64,000 nucleotides of DNA from Eucriotettix oculatus (taxonomy: Eukaryota > Arthropoda > Insecta > Orthoptera > Tetrigidae), in the NCBI GenBank assembly GCA_034510155.1, contig CM067377.1, forward strand, positions 186,781,056-186,845,055, written 5' to 3'. The translations under genes were made by a program, and so were the position numbers. Of this stretch, positions 38,685 through 49,399 are shown piece by piece (position 1 is the stretch's first letter; every line of letters starts with the position of its first letter). The notes beneath the pieces were generated by a model. It saw only the letters and a program-made list of their open reading frames with translations, was not told the DNA's origin and ran no database searches.

Positions 38685-39250
38685 ATGGGGAAAGGACAGA
38701 GAGATAGAAAGTAGGCGACCTACCTGAGGTTCACAGATGGTAGACACCTTGTGACATTTAAAGTACTTGAATTTTCGGAGGCACCGCCCCCTTCATCAGA
38801 AAGTTAGAAAGACATTTTCAGTGATTGGCTAGCTGACGACTGAGCAGCCCAAAATTTGCTGCACTATTAGCTTAGGTCATAAACAATTGACCCCACCAGG
38901 TCACCAAATTTCTCTCTCAATGAGGGTCTTGGAAGAGGCAAGGACTTGATGGGGGTTGGGGAGATGCATACTAACACCCCCATTTTGACACACTCATTCA
39001 AACACATCCATCCTTTAAGGTGTCAATATTTAAATATTAGCACTCACACATGCATACAACCACCCCTCACTGTATAAACTACATACACACATCAAGGTAT
39101 ACACACACAAATCCAGTATACACATCAGGTTTTATCACACATACAAATTCCAATGAGCTTGTGCTATTAAAGGGGCTTTGGGAAGAGGGGGGGAGGCAAG
39201 GTGAAGGTAAAGATCTATGGTGAAATGTGAACAGGTGCAGGTTTAGAGCC
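38685..39250 (-). mobile_element. PLE terminal repeat and 3' region, copy 3, inverted
   Basis: On the minus strand: 3'-region sequence (about 39250-38940), then the terminal-repeat landmarks ATTGAGAGAGAAATTTGGTG and CTGCTCAGTCG. A well-kept hammerhead-like core follows at 38799-38753. It ends ACAAGGTGTCTACC.. CTTTCTATCTCTCTGTCC. It faces copies 1 and 2 tail-to-tail. Confidence 0.6.
38745..38806 (-). ncRNA. Hammerhead-ribozyme-like core in PLE terminal repeat
   Basis: Minus strand: invariant CTGATGA (38799-38793), one A, then a 6-bp helix II GGGGGC/GCCTCC with a GGT loop, then GAAA (38776-38773). A GTC cleavage-type triplet (38755-38753) follows after a spacer that can form an imperfect hairpin. 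Hammerheads of Penelope-like elements are established. Here helix I pairing is weak and an extra A precedes helix II, so activity is uncertain. Confidence 0.45.
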
Positions 39251-39463
39251 CAGAAACTTCACTTTGGTCTAGTTGAGATTTCTCCAACCTGATCCTATGT
39301 TTTAGTTTTATAGTCTAAAGGCTTGATTGAAAACATTTATTCTGTTATGAAAATTAGTAATAGTTTTTATAGACTGTGAATTGACTGAATACCACAGGGA
39401 ATATGAAAACATATTCAATAACAACTAGACCAAGACATGTTTTAAACATATGGGAAATTACTT

Positions 39464-39711
39464 CCTTCCTTCCTCTATGGCTCTACAGCCCATTGAGGGC
39501 CTGGGTCTATCAAGTCGACTGCGGACTTTCATCTTGCATGACACATTCCAAATTTGGTGTGACACTGGTCAGCATATCGATCCACCAACAGTCTTAATCC
39601 CAGTCTTCGCGACCATGATGACACAAACATCCAAGCCCAAGCCAAGATTCGAACCTGGAACCTCTGGGTTGTGAGGCAGCCACGCTAGCCACTCCACCAC
39701 AGGAGGTCGGC
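39464..39711 (-). mobile_element. tRNA-derived SINE with perfect 15-bp target-site duplication
   Basis: Minus orientation; contains the A-box region, B box (GGTTCGAATC), GGATGTTTGTGTCATCATGG, the ATCGATATGC block and GGAATGTGTCATGCAAGATG. The 3' tail is GGAAGGAAGG. Flanking duplication TATGGGAAATTACTT occurs at 39449-39463 and 39712-39726 without mismatch, so this is a rather young insertion. Confidence 0.9.
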
Positions 39712-40479
39712 TATGGGAAATTACTTGTCAATAAATACAGTGTAAGATATGCCCATTTAAGTAAGAGAGATTAGAATCTGCTGATATGTAAGACAATGTG
39801 ACTTTGTACCATCAATATTATTCACAGAATCCATAGAAAACATCTTCACAAGAATGAACTGAAACATTATTCAAGAATAAAGGTAGGTAGAAGATATCTA
39901 CAGTTTTTAAGATTTACTCAAGTGTTTGCCATATTGGAAAACATGCTCTATAAATGAAAACACTAAAATACGATTATCTGAAAGCAGCAAATCCATAAGC
40001 TGAAATGAACATACAGAAAACTACAGTTCAGATCAATAAATTTTTAAAATATGAAAATATTGCAGTGCAGAAGGTTTTTTTATAGAATCATGAGACAAGT
40101 GAAGAAAAGAAAAGTCGAGTAATGAATTCTTAAGAGATAGCAGTAGGTAAGAAATTGAAAACATCTTCATTGATATAGTTGACCATATGAAGTCTCTTAA
40201 ATGGCAAGGACCCAGACACATTGCAAGATGTTATACCAATCCATTAGATAGGTGAGACTAATAAATTATTGACATGGTGGGTGCTCGATGCTACTAGTGC
40301 TATGAGGAAAAGTCTTAGTGTGATGTCAGTTTTGCAAATTTTTTTTAGTCTAAATAAACTTATCTTTTTGTACCTGTCTTTCACAGCTAAGTACATAATA
40401 GACATTATTTTGAGATATGTTTCTAATGGTGTATTATAATCCCTCCATGGATTTCTAATTCTGGCAGCCTGAACAATTG

Positions 40480-41110
40480 CACATCTAGCTTGATCAATAC
40501 TTAAGTTGAGATCCTTCTCTTATATGAGTTCTTTGCAGCTTCAAGAGCCACTTCCAGGGTTAGGGTTTTCTGTGCAGATGACATCTGTTCCATTTTCTTA
40601 GTCGTGTTAGTAACAGCAAACTGTTTGAGCTCTGAAAAGTTGCCCAATATGACGGTTATGTGTCTAGAGAGACTTTCGAAGGGTCCCTTTGTTTGTGATA
40701 GTTTTGGAGGAAATTTTAATTGGTGGCATTTCTTGCTCTGAAGTCAGATTATCTCTAGATTGTTTCACTTCTGCTATCATTGGAGAAGGTTCGGTGAAGT
40801 GAGACTTTGGTTTACTGCTAGGGAGCAGTCTGTTGCATAGTGTGCCCCTTTCTGATACAGAGATAACAGTTTTTCTTCTCTGAAGTGAGGAGGATTCTGA
40901 AATAGGTATCTTCGTAATGCAGAAGGATCGACTCAGGGAAGGTGTGAATGAATTTTAGGTCCAAGAATAAATGTCTGCGAAAGGAAAAGATATAGAAAAA
41001 ACTTTGGTCAGAAGTGTTAGTTTTGAGGCAAGTAATTCTTGATGATAAGGTTATCCCACCTTTGTTTAGTTCTCTGACAATCAGGTTGTTTGGCAAAATG
41101 GGACACACGT
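40480..41110 (-). pseudogene. Decayed coding-like stretch, possibly retroelement-derived
   Basis: Less AT-rich than its flanks. On the minus strand it reads in broken frames with a long piece of 96 codons (41108-40818) ending KKNCYLCIRKGHTMQQ, which has the start of a zinc-knuckle-like CxxCxxxGH. Upstream and downstream frames give Lys/Arg-rich text. The family is not identified; a retroelement gag is one possibility. Confidence 0.25.
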
Positions 41111-42339
41111 TGGTAATTATAATTTAGTAAATTTTATTAAGAATGGTATTATGCTAATTGTATTGCTGTTTATCACAATCTCCTGATGTGCATATGTTAA
41201 GTCCTCCCATTCTTTTTTATTACTTATAAAGGCACAGACTCTGTTATTCACTATTTTAGCAAGAGATGTAAGGTACTCAGCTGTGGTTGCTCATTAAACT
41301 GCATCAATCACAATGGCTTGAGATCTATCTGTAATGTATTCTGCAATCATGGCTCCAGCATAAGAGATCTTGGGACATTTCTTGGGTTCATTTCATCACT
41401 TCTATTTGCAGTTTGGTTGTAGAGGATAATTTCTTATAGTAGAATACTTGATTACATTATATTATTACAATAAAATCCTGCCATTGACACTAAGTATCTA
41501 TAGTCAAACGATACACTAGGGATGCCTGATTAGGCTTAGTAAACAAACTCGGTCATGGCTAGCTCTTTTGTCTGATATAAGTTATATGGATAAGAAAGAG
41601 AGATACTGAATTGAGGGCCAGTATCACCATGTCAGACAGAAACATTAGTTCTCCAGTTTTCAGGTGGGTTACTAAATTACCCTTCTTCTGAGATTTACCT
41701 TCTGAGTAAGAAGAATAGTATTTATGAATATTTGAACTAAGTATTCTTTCTCACAATAAGATTGATTTTCATCCTTAGACGACACCATAATCTGTTTTTA
41801 TGTTTCCCTATACATAGAAACTATTTTGACAATATATTACCCTTATTTAAATACAGTGAAAATTTCCTGAAGGGGGGCTAGCATCCCTAAAAGTTAGATA
41901 TGCTTCTTACTGTGTGGCATAATAACCTGACCTTTCAATATCAGGTAAGTTGAAAGATCTCTGTTTCTCATCCCTACCATATTATAATTTGAGAATGTCA
42001 CATTATCCTTAGTTGCTTTTTATATATGTTAAAGTAATTGGTATAGAAAGGAAAGAGAAAGAAAATTGAAGTTTGACATCACCATTCAGGACAGGAGGAA
42101 GTTATGCCAATTTTCAGAGGAATTAGACTCATTTTTCAGAAGAAAAATAGCCTGGCACATGAACAAAAAGGTAGCTAATGGATCTGAAAGATTGAAAAAA
42201 TTCCTTCTGTCCTGAAAGCCAATTCTGAAAACTCAATTTCATGTAGGCTCCCCACTTTCTCTCATTTATTTTCATACTCGAATGAAAGCTTTCCTGGTGT
42301 AAGTAATTCACAAGGTTTTCTAAGCGGGCGAAAACACAG

Positions 42340-42394
42340 TAATTCCATGACGTTTCAGCAGCCTTCATTGCTACCATCTTCGTCACCAGAATTA
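42340..42394 (-). ncRNA. Hammerhead-like motif with paired helix I
   Basis: Minus strand: TAATTCT (42394-42388), core GTGACGA (one base off CTGANGA), then helix II GGTAGC/GCTGCT (6 bp with wobbles). GAAAC (42356-42352) is followed directly by GTC (42351-42349) and then ATGGAATTA. TAATTCT pairs with GGAATTA to form helix I. Helix III is reduced to the A-U and C-G of GAAAC-GTC, the very short form known from retroelement hammerheads thought to act as dimers. The first core base is mutated, so this copy is probably inactive. Confidence 0.45.
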
Positions 42395-42619
42395 TAATTA
42401 TTTTAATACTGCCACATCCTTACTTTTATTTATGTGTAGTACTGTGCCATCATCATGATGTGCATACTTTCTATTTTCTCATGCAGAACCATAACACCTT
42501 TGAAAATTATGTGTATGATGTGGCTGTTGTAACTTTCTCATTCTCTAACATTGGTGTAAATGATTTTGTCTTTATCATAATATCCTTATTATATATGCTG
42601 GTGATGTGGTTGGTACTAT

Positions 42620-42910
42620 GTAATGTTGAATGTTTGTTGAATGAACCTTACAAGCTGCTACCTCTGAAACTTTCACCTAAACACCTACTACAAGCCTCCA
42701 CCCACATTCTGATCTCCCACATTGTGTAACCTATTTCCTGAAATACTTCTGCAAGGAACCAAATCTTTTTGCCCGCCTACATTATAATTTTAAACAAATG
42801 ATGACATTCAAAATTTTCCTGTTACGAAAGGCTTTACCACGATGGTCATGGACCCGGAGAAGTGTTTTGCCAAGCTGAGAAATGATAAACTATACTATCA
42901 TGTTCCTACT
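42620..42910 (+). pseudogene. Penelope-like RT fragment
   Basis: Broken frames read LSPKHLLQASTHI, ISEILLQGTKSFCPPTL, NDDIQNFPVTKGFTTMVMDP, EKCFAKLRNDKLYYHVPTD. This parallels the N-terminal RT part of Penelope-like ORFs (L-KGxKFxPxP, then D-I-I-L-x-ADKG-xTVVMD, then Y-K-L-D-YYxxPxD). Heavily decayed; assigned by pattern only. Confidence 0.45.
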
Positions 42911-43686
42911 GACCTCTGAAATTGATGTTTGTTTGGATTCATTACCCATTTCAAATTCATATTCTATCTCTATCAAAATATTTGTAACTTGAGAACAAAT
43001 GCATTTGGTCTACTAACAAAAGTCTTTAACCTGGAATCCCAAGTTGTCCAATACTTGCTTGCTACAACTATCACATAAAAATTTACCACTTGGTGGAAAA
43101 ATCATTTTGGCTAAAGCACTTAGAAACTTTTATTGTCCCACAGGCCAAATTTATTCCTTACCCTAGACTTTCTAATTGCTGTCAACCTGTTTGTCCTCGT
43201 GAAACACTAAATCACCTCCAACAACATCTACATGTATGTGAAATTTTGTGATAGGCTGTGGAGGATAGATGTAGCCTACACTGTCTTTAAGACTAGCAAC
43301 CCTAAGCAATAGGTGTCTGAAAGTTACGCTTTGGCAGCAGTTCCGTGTATGCTAGGTGCAGTTTAGTTGTTCAATATAGTAGAAGGCTGTAAGGGGTTTG
43401 TAACATTTTTTATCATGATCAATTGTTTCTTTGGCAGCAGATGAAACATAGAATATCTGAAGAGTTTATTTATGAAGACGTTGTAGATCCAGTTTATTTA
43501 GATGCAAGCCTTTTCATTTATGGATTACACAGGGGAAAAGGCTGTGTAGGAGAAGATATCTGATAGGATCAGAATGATAACTGGTGAAATTGATATATTG
43601 TGGTTGTTAGTAGTTTCTTAGGGAGATGTTACTGAAAGGGGAGTGGTGCCATGCACATCTGATTGTATATGTAGTGTTGAGTTTTT

Positions 43687-43940
43687 GCCGACCTCCTGTG
43701 GTGTAATGGCTAGCTAACATTGCTGCCTCACAACTCAGGGGTCCCAGGTTCGAAACCTGGCATGGGCTTGGATGTTTGTGTCATCATGGTCACGAGGACC
43801 GGGGTTAAGGTTGCTGGGGAATTGATACACTGACCACGTATCACCCCAAATTCGGAATGTGTCATGCCAGATGACGGTCCGCAGCCGCCTTGGTAGGCCT
43901 AGGCCCTCAAGAGTGCTGTTGAGCCATTGGAAGAAGAAGA
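43687..43940 (+). mobile_element. tRNA-derived SINE, full-length reference copy
   Basis: 254 bp. 5' GCCGACCTCCTGTGGTGTAA, A-box-like TGGTGTAATGGC, B box GGTTCGAAACC, body GTTTGTGTCATCATGG, ATACACTGACCACGTATCAC, ATGTGTCATGCCAGATGACG. It ends GGAAGAAGAAGA. The 14-bp flanking duplications AGTGTTGAGTTTTT (43673-43686) and AGTGTTGAATTTTT (43941-43954) differ by one base. It sits in the intron between the third and fourth Spätzle-like exons listed here, opposite to the gene. Confidence 0.9.
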
Positions 43941-43954
43941 AGTGTTGAATTTTT

Positions 43955-45200
43955 CGAGGAATTCAGATTGGAAATACTGTCCATGAACTGGAAACCACAT
44001 TGTTAGTTTCAATAAAGAATAATTTATGATGCACTGTTTAAGTTGCCAGATTTATATGTTGGCATGGGATGGAGCCATGTAAATGGCTGTGCTGCTTTTC
44101 TTACAACAAATGATCATTGCCGTGTTCTTGAAGGGAACAGAAGAAAGGTAGATGGTAATTTTGACACATTCCTGAAGAAGGGGCTCAGATACTTGAAAAT
44201 TAGATATGTTATTTCTTCCCAGTCTAGTGATGTCATCTATTGATTTCAGATAAGTCAACTGCTTTCTATCCCTCTTTCCTATCCAAATAAGTTAGGCCTT
44301 CAGAAACTGCAGCATATAAATAAATTTAGGGAAATTTATTTTTTATTAATTTTAAGAACATTTATAACATTGCTTTAACTGTGTGAATTTCTGTTTTGAC
44401 CTGCTACAGTAGCCACCTGACCATGGGCTGCACACATTTCTATTTGTAATAAGAAACGCGCATGGGCTAAAACTTTCTGCACTACCCTTGAAGCTCAGCA
44501 AACTATCTCTTCGGAGTTGTGCACCACGCAACAAGTACATTCATTTTCGTGCCTTGTTATGACAGAGACGCGACCGTTATCAGTCGGAAGAGTAAGGGAC
44601 AGCATAAATCGACGAAATCAAAATACATTTTTAAAGATTCAATAATTAATAATGTTATTGTGAAGTAGTTTATATTTTAAAAAGAAAAATAGTATTCATA
44701 CACTTTGCGTAGGATATTTAAAAAAATCGCAGTCGATGGTAATTTTAAAGAAAAATCATTTATGGGGCGTCATTCTAAGACTTGCAGTATACTGAGAAAA
44801 AGCATGATACTGTATACAATATTAGTGGCTTTTTCGTATTATTAACTTTATTTAAAATATTTTGGAAAGAAAAATGTTGTCATTTTCGAAGTGGAACTTG
44901 GTGCTAAATAATTCCGCTTTCAAAAATTGTACACAATTAGAAATTAGGATTGTAGCATTTTACCAGTTGGTTCATGTTGGTTACACTATAGCAGATGTAG
45001 TATTATTAGTATTTTACTTAGTTATCACAGTAAAACTTGTTTCTTGACCGAAGATCACAAGACTTACCTTAGATTTCAACTAAGTCACTACAAACACTTC
45101 TTCAGGTCTATTCACACACAACAGTGACGTGACTGATCCGTCATCTCACTGACATTTCTGGCCAGTGCTGGTTCCGCCTTTTCTTAATACATTTCAGCAC
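43955..45200. other. Intron, nothing firmly recognised
   Basis: The stretch 44350-44600 is less AT-rich and may be an old transposon, but no motif supports a family. Confidence 0.35.
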
Positions 45201-45204
45201 TCGA

Positions 45205-45690
45205 CATGGCGTTGTTTTCAGAGGATGGCCTCTTGATATTTGCTCTGGTTTTGGACGAAGAAGAAGAACGAGGGAAAAAAACTAAAGTGTGCCCACCAGG
45301 CATGGAAAAGCAGAACCGTAGGAGAGTATGGCCCGTTTTATAAAGAACTAATCGACGATGGAGCAAAGCTATACGCCTACTTCAAAATGTCAGGATATTC
45401 GTTCAATTTACTGTTAAGAAAATACCACATACAAATACAAAAGTTCTGTACATTGTAGGAAGAATTTTTATCAAACCCTACGACTTTATCCACGGGACCA
45501 TTTGGAAGAACGAGTTCAACTTTCGTTTGAGTCGTGGTAGGCAGAAGTGACGAAAATGCTTTTGGAATTTTATCTCAAAAACTTTGGCCCTATTAAAGCA
45601 CGTGGATTACATAATTTGGTCTGCCTGTTAATGCACAATTTTACTGCAAAAAAATACCCTTTAAAAATATTTATAAGCAGGTAGTTGTTT
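45205..45690 (+). pseudogene. PIF/Harbinger transposase relic, internally deleted
   Basis: Starts MALFSEDGLLIFALVLDEEE, shifts frame, then HQAWKSRTVGEYGPFYKELI and DDGAKLYAYFKMSGYSFNLL, the usual N-terminal block of HARBI1-type proteins (W..R...GEY..L..EL..D..KF..YFRMS...F..LL). It then passes directly to C-terminal text, RLSRGR with a shift to SDENAFGILSQK, and VDYIIWSACLL. The DDE catalytic middle is missing, with stops and at least two frameshifts. Confidence 0.7.
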
Positions 45691-46214
45691 TGATCAAACT
45701 GCAAGAAATTTACATTTTCAAGGAAGGAAAGGAACGACAAATACATTTTATCTTACGGAAGCATTCAATAAACAATTCCGGGACATTGCTTGGTTATCGA
45801 ATTCTTGATATAATATGTTATATTTACAAATATACACGTATTTCTTAGCCGTTGTTTGCATTTCCTCATCTATTGTATCGAGATTGTATCATTGAACTCT
45901 GTGCCAATTTATTTAAGATGAGACATGTAATAACCGTGCACTATCTCAATACGCTTTTCGTCATATCAGTTTCTGATGCAATAATATAAACTTAAATAGA
46001 GAAAGATATTAGAACAAAATAATAATAAAATGAAGAAAATTACATCCGTGAAAGTGAAAAATATCGGCCCAAAAGTAATTTGAATTTTTACGGTCACGTG
46101 ATTACTGCCATTTAAAATCCTGTCATTCACGGCACTGTCACGTCTCTGATGTCAGCCCTGAATAATTACGTTAGATGATGTGTATATCCCGAGTAGGTAT
46201 GATAAGTGACTGAC

Positions 46215-46502
46215 CTGGTCCACCAGTCGTGCGGTGGCGGCGGAGGCGGAGGTTCGTAGTGAGCCACGGGCACGGGCGCGGGCTGCAGCAGAGCCGCCGT
46301 GTACAGGTAGGGCGTGGTGAGGAGCTTGTAGCGCCGGTCAGGGTAGCCGCCGCCGCTGTTGTTCCCGCCTCCAGCAGGCGCCACCAGCTGCAGGGGGATG
46401 TACGACAGGGGCACGGGGCCGTAGTTATAGCCACCCCGAGGAGGGGGGCCGTAGGGCGGCGTCGTCGACGGCCTGCGGGCAAGGGGCGACGGGTCCGTCT
46501 TA
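46215..46502 (-). CDS. Spätzle-like exon: Pro/Tyr/Gly-rich linker
   Basis: 288 nt, phase 2 at both ends. The frame is fixed by both neighbours: the preceding exon ends in AG and this exon supplies T, giving Ser. The end, ACC AG|GTCAGT, joins to A-TAT-GCC of the next exon. The product is a low-complexity linker (YGPPPRGGYNYGP, GGGNNSGGGYPDRRY, then seven prolines and HDWWTR). Competing Arg-rich reading frames in this GC-rich stretch do not splice in frame. The acceptor used here is ACCCCAG|TAAG. A better-looking CTAG acceptor 29 bases upstream would break the frame, so the exon start is less certain than its frame. Confidence 0.8.
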
Positions 46503-46959
46503 CTGGGGTACCGTCGCGAATACACGGGTCACTAGCCCAGCAGTATACACCAACAAATGATTCACCACAATATTACCTACGGTTCCTTTAAATTAATTTA
46601 AAACTGTGTGTATGTGTTAACATTTTTTTTAGCTATCTTAAAGATAAATCCAATTTTTATCATTAAAAATGTAGAGAGAATGAAATATATTCTGTGGCTT
46701 GCAAGGAGTGGTATCGGGAAATGAGTGGAACAAACTTATTAATTAAACCTTTTCCTACAAATGTAAAGATGTTTGAATACAATATGAATGGGTGAAAATC
46801 TTTCTGTTGCATCATAGCTGCATTTTGCTGTTTAAAACCATTTTGGAATCATAGTGTAATGGCTCTTCGCTTTTACTAATTACATTTTATTATATATTTG
46901 AATGTGGATTTAGAAAATACCTTTGACAATGTTAACGGCACAAGCCTTTCCAATTATAC

Positions 46960-47165
46960 ACTGCTACCACATACTACATCTTCCCTAATTTGCTTAGCGT
47001 ATGCCATTCTTTGATCTCCTTCGTCTGTTCTTACCCCACACACTTCCTTCTAATACTAATTTTTGAATACCCTCATGTCTCAAAACATGGTTTATTAATC
47101 TATTCCTATTCTGCTTAGAACGTCCAGATAGTTATCTATCAGCATTCTCCTATAGCCCCCATTTA
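46960..47165 (-). mobile_element. LINE fragment ('RLIGHVLRHEGL' family)
   Basis: Minus-strand copy of the part encoding the end of the RT. Its plus-strand words match 31860-32100: TTTGCTTAGCGTATGCCATT, TCTTACCCCACACACTTCC, CCCTCATGTCTCAAAACATG, ATTAATCTATTCCT. An internal deletion joins it to the 'CAGCATTCTCCTATAGC' word. Non-functional. Confidence 0.65.
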
Positions 47166-47939
47166 CTTCGTTTACTTCGTTACACGTGGAAATAATATTA
47201 CTGCGCTTTCTTTGGCGGTGATTTTAGTTAATAATAATCGGCGACGTTCTGTGGACAAAATGTGTTCGGTTCTTACTTAACGTAATATTTACCATGCCCT
47301 TAGCACAATACACATTTCATATAAAAATTATTAGTAACAGATTCTGTAAATTAGAACAAAATATAAATTAGTTTGTAATCATAAGAAATTATTTTAAAAT
47401 TAAGAAGAATAGGAGTTTTCAGAATACTAGAAAGTTGGGTAATAGCACACATACAAAATATGGGAAAAATTCTGAATTCATGGAATTAATTCCAAGCATA
47501 ATGTATTGTGTTATAAGGACCAATTTATGACAATTTTGTTACCTTCCAATTATTAATTTGTACTCACTTTTTTTTGTAATTTTCAATTATTGAACGTTAT
47601 TAATTTACAATTATGGTATCTTATTTTTCTTATGATACTCTAAACCATGAATTTAGAGTACTTAGTTATTTTTCTCCCATTAAGATAGCATAATTTCCAT
47701 TATTTTCTTTAAAAAAATCAAACAAATACACTTCGCAACAAAAGTATACTAACTAGTTAACTTAACGAAAAGTTTTTACACACAGTTCGCACATCTGTAA
47801 GGGAAGAATTACTATTAATGTTTTGTAACACATGATATAATAATTGATGCGATTTTTATTTTTCTCCCTGTAGTTCTGAGTGTGTTAGTATATAGCATAT
47901 TATGAAAGTGGTAACCTGTTGTTATGTACGCTTGACTAC

Positions 47940-48026
47940 CTGTAATTGAAGTCGTCCCGGGACTCGTCGCTCAGCAGTGTGTTGTAATCATACGCCCATT
48001 GCTCTATTAGGTACCTGATGAGTTGT
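47940..48026 (-). CDS. Spätzle-like exon: conserved prodomain segment
   Basis: This 87-nt exon has an acceptor TTTTTTCTGTTGCAG|A and donor TACAG|GTAGTC, with phase 2 at both ends. It encodes QLIRYLIEQWAYDY followed by NTLLSDESRDDFNY. It continues directly from the '..DHYPT' of the previous exon, as in Spz3/4 proteins, where a YPxQLI..(L/I)xxW motif precedes a DESRDDF block. It is too short to stand out as an ORF; the family motif, splice sites and phase fit identify it. Its length is a multiple of three, so skipping it would keep the frame. Confidence 0.88.
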
Positions 48027-48029
48027 CTG

Positions 48030-48980
48030 CAACAGAAAAAACTTATTATAAAACCTGCCTGTTCTCATTATACAGTAAATTACTCTAGTTATACGGTTAA
48101 TAAAATACGATCTACTCGTGTGTATATGCATACCAGATGATTACTTTCTTTTACATCCTGAAAGCTTACAGCTGGGTACATCTTTGGTCTATCTTTTAAC
48201 GCGTTTACTTCAAACTCAATGTACTGTAATGAGGCAAAAATTCAAAAGGCCCACGATAATTTTTAGTATTTCAAGTCTGAGCGGATTTGCCACGTCTTGC
48301 GGACCGTAAAGAGGTGTGTTCGAAGGTCGAAGGGCGAGGTTATTTATGGCTGTGGACCCTTTTGAAGTGTGGACAGTAAAAGAGAGAACAGTAGCAGACA
48401 TGGACAGGACGTGCGAGAAGGAAGAGTGAACAGAGCGAGCGAGGTGACATTATTTAAGTGAAATAAAACAAAAGGTTAATCCTACGTAGCCCCTTGGTAA
48501 GATTTGAAACATGCAGAAACTTGCCAGCAGCCGTGATAGAACTCGACGCTGGAAGTACGCGAAGTGATAGTGCAGAGTATTCAAAAGCAGAGCAAAGTGG
48601 TTTTATTTTACAGGAGAGTAAAACTTGAACAAACGCTCGCGCGAAGGAGAAGTATTTGCTGGATAAGGTTAAGCATTAAATTTCTTTTGAAAATTCTATC
48701 ACAGAAACTTTAACGCATATAGCCACCAAAATCTTTCCCTATATCTCCCCACGAGATTGTACCCAGGAGAAAGATCTCATTCCATTCAATTAAAAATTTT
48801 AGTTAAATTTGTAGTATTGTTTTGTCTTAAAATAAACTTCAAAAATTTATAAACAAATTTAACAGTATAAAAATTCATATAAAAACTCCCAATCACAATA
48901 GTATCATTACAGTACCAACATCAAGTTTAGGATTGAATACTATTTTCTGGGAGAGGGGGAGGGGGAAGGGTAACTGGATG
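48030..48980. other. Large intron, nothing recognised
   Basis: Part of the 15-kb intron between the first two Spätzle-like exons in this window. No feature named here. Confidence 0.4.
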
Positions 48981-48984
48981 CATG

Positions 48985-49060
48985 AGCTACATCCTTTAAT
49001 AACATAGCATGGGATCTGAAAAGGGGGGATGTGGAAGGTAGAGCAACGTAGTCAAGGCCC
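48985..49060 (+). repeat. G-rich repeat, copy 1
   Basis: Shares CCTTTAATAACATAGCATGG and AAAAGGGGGGATGTGGAAGG then TAGAGCAACGTAGTCAAG with 52995-53070, same strand. An associated GC-richer region (to about 49380) is open for 98 minus-strand codons and may belong to the same element. Confidence 0.5.
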
Positions 49061-49399
49061 CCCGGTGATTCACCTTAAAGTGATGCAGAGAAATACCTGG
49101 AAAAACTGCATTACGTAGATCGGGCTATTGGGTACTATTGTCACGCCTTCCGAATGACGGGAGAGGAGTTTGCTGTAGGGTCTCAGGACTCCCTTCTCAG
49201 TGTCTCCACCAGTTTTGTGAGGCATCTGGCCGACTGATACAATGGGATCAGTGAACAACCCTAACCGTATAGTCAAGGTCTGCCCAAAAGACATTAGAAC
49301 CTTGAAATCAGAGAGAGAAAGGAGGCATCCCCGAATGTAAGCCCCATTATCACTCTGTGGAGACATACTTGCGAGAGAAAGCTACCTCAGGTATTATCT

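Noticed and set aside
46171..46482. 103-codon Arg/Thr/Ala-rich minus-strand ORF
   Set aside because: It is the wrong frame of the Spätzle-like proline-rich exon; in this frame the next exon hits a stop, whereas the other frame joins both neighbours.
46229..46591. 120-codon plus-strand ORF, Arg-rich
   Set aside because: It is the antisense shadow of a GC-rich exon.
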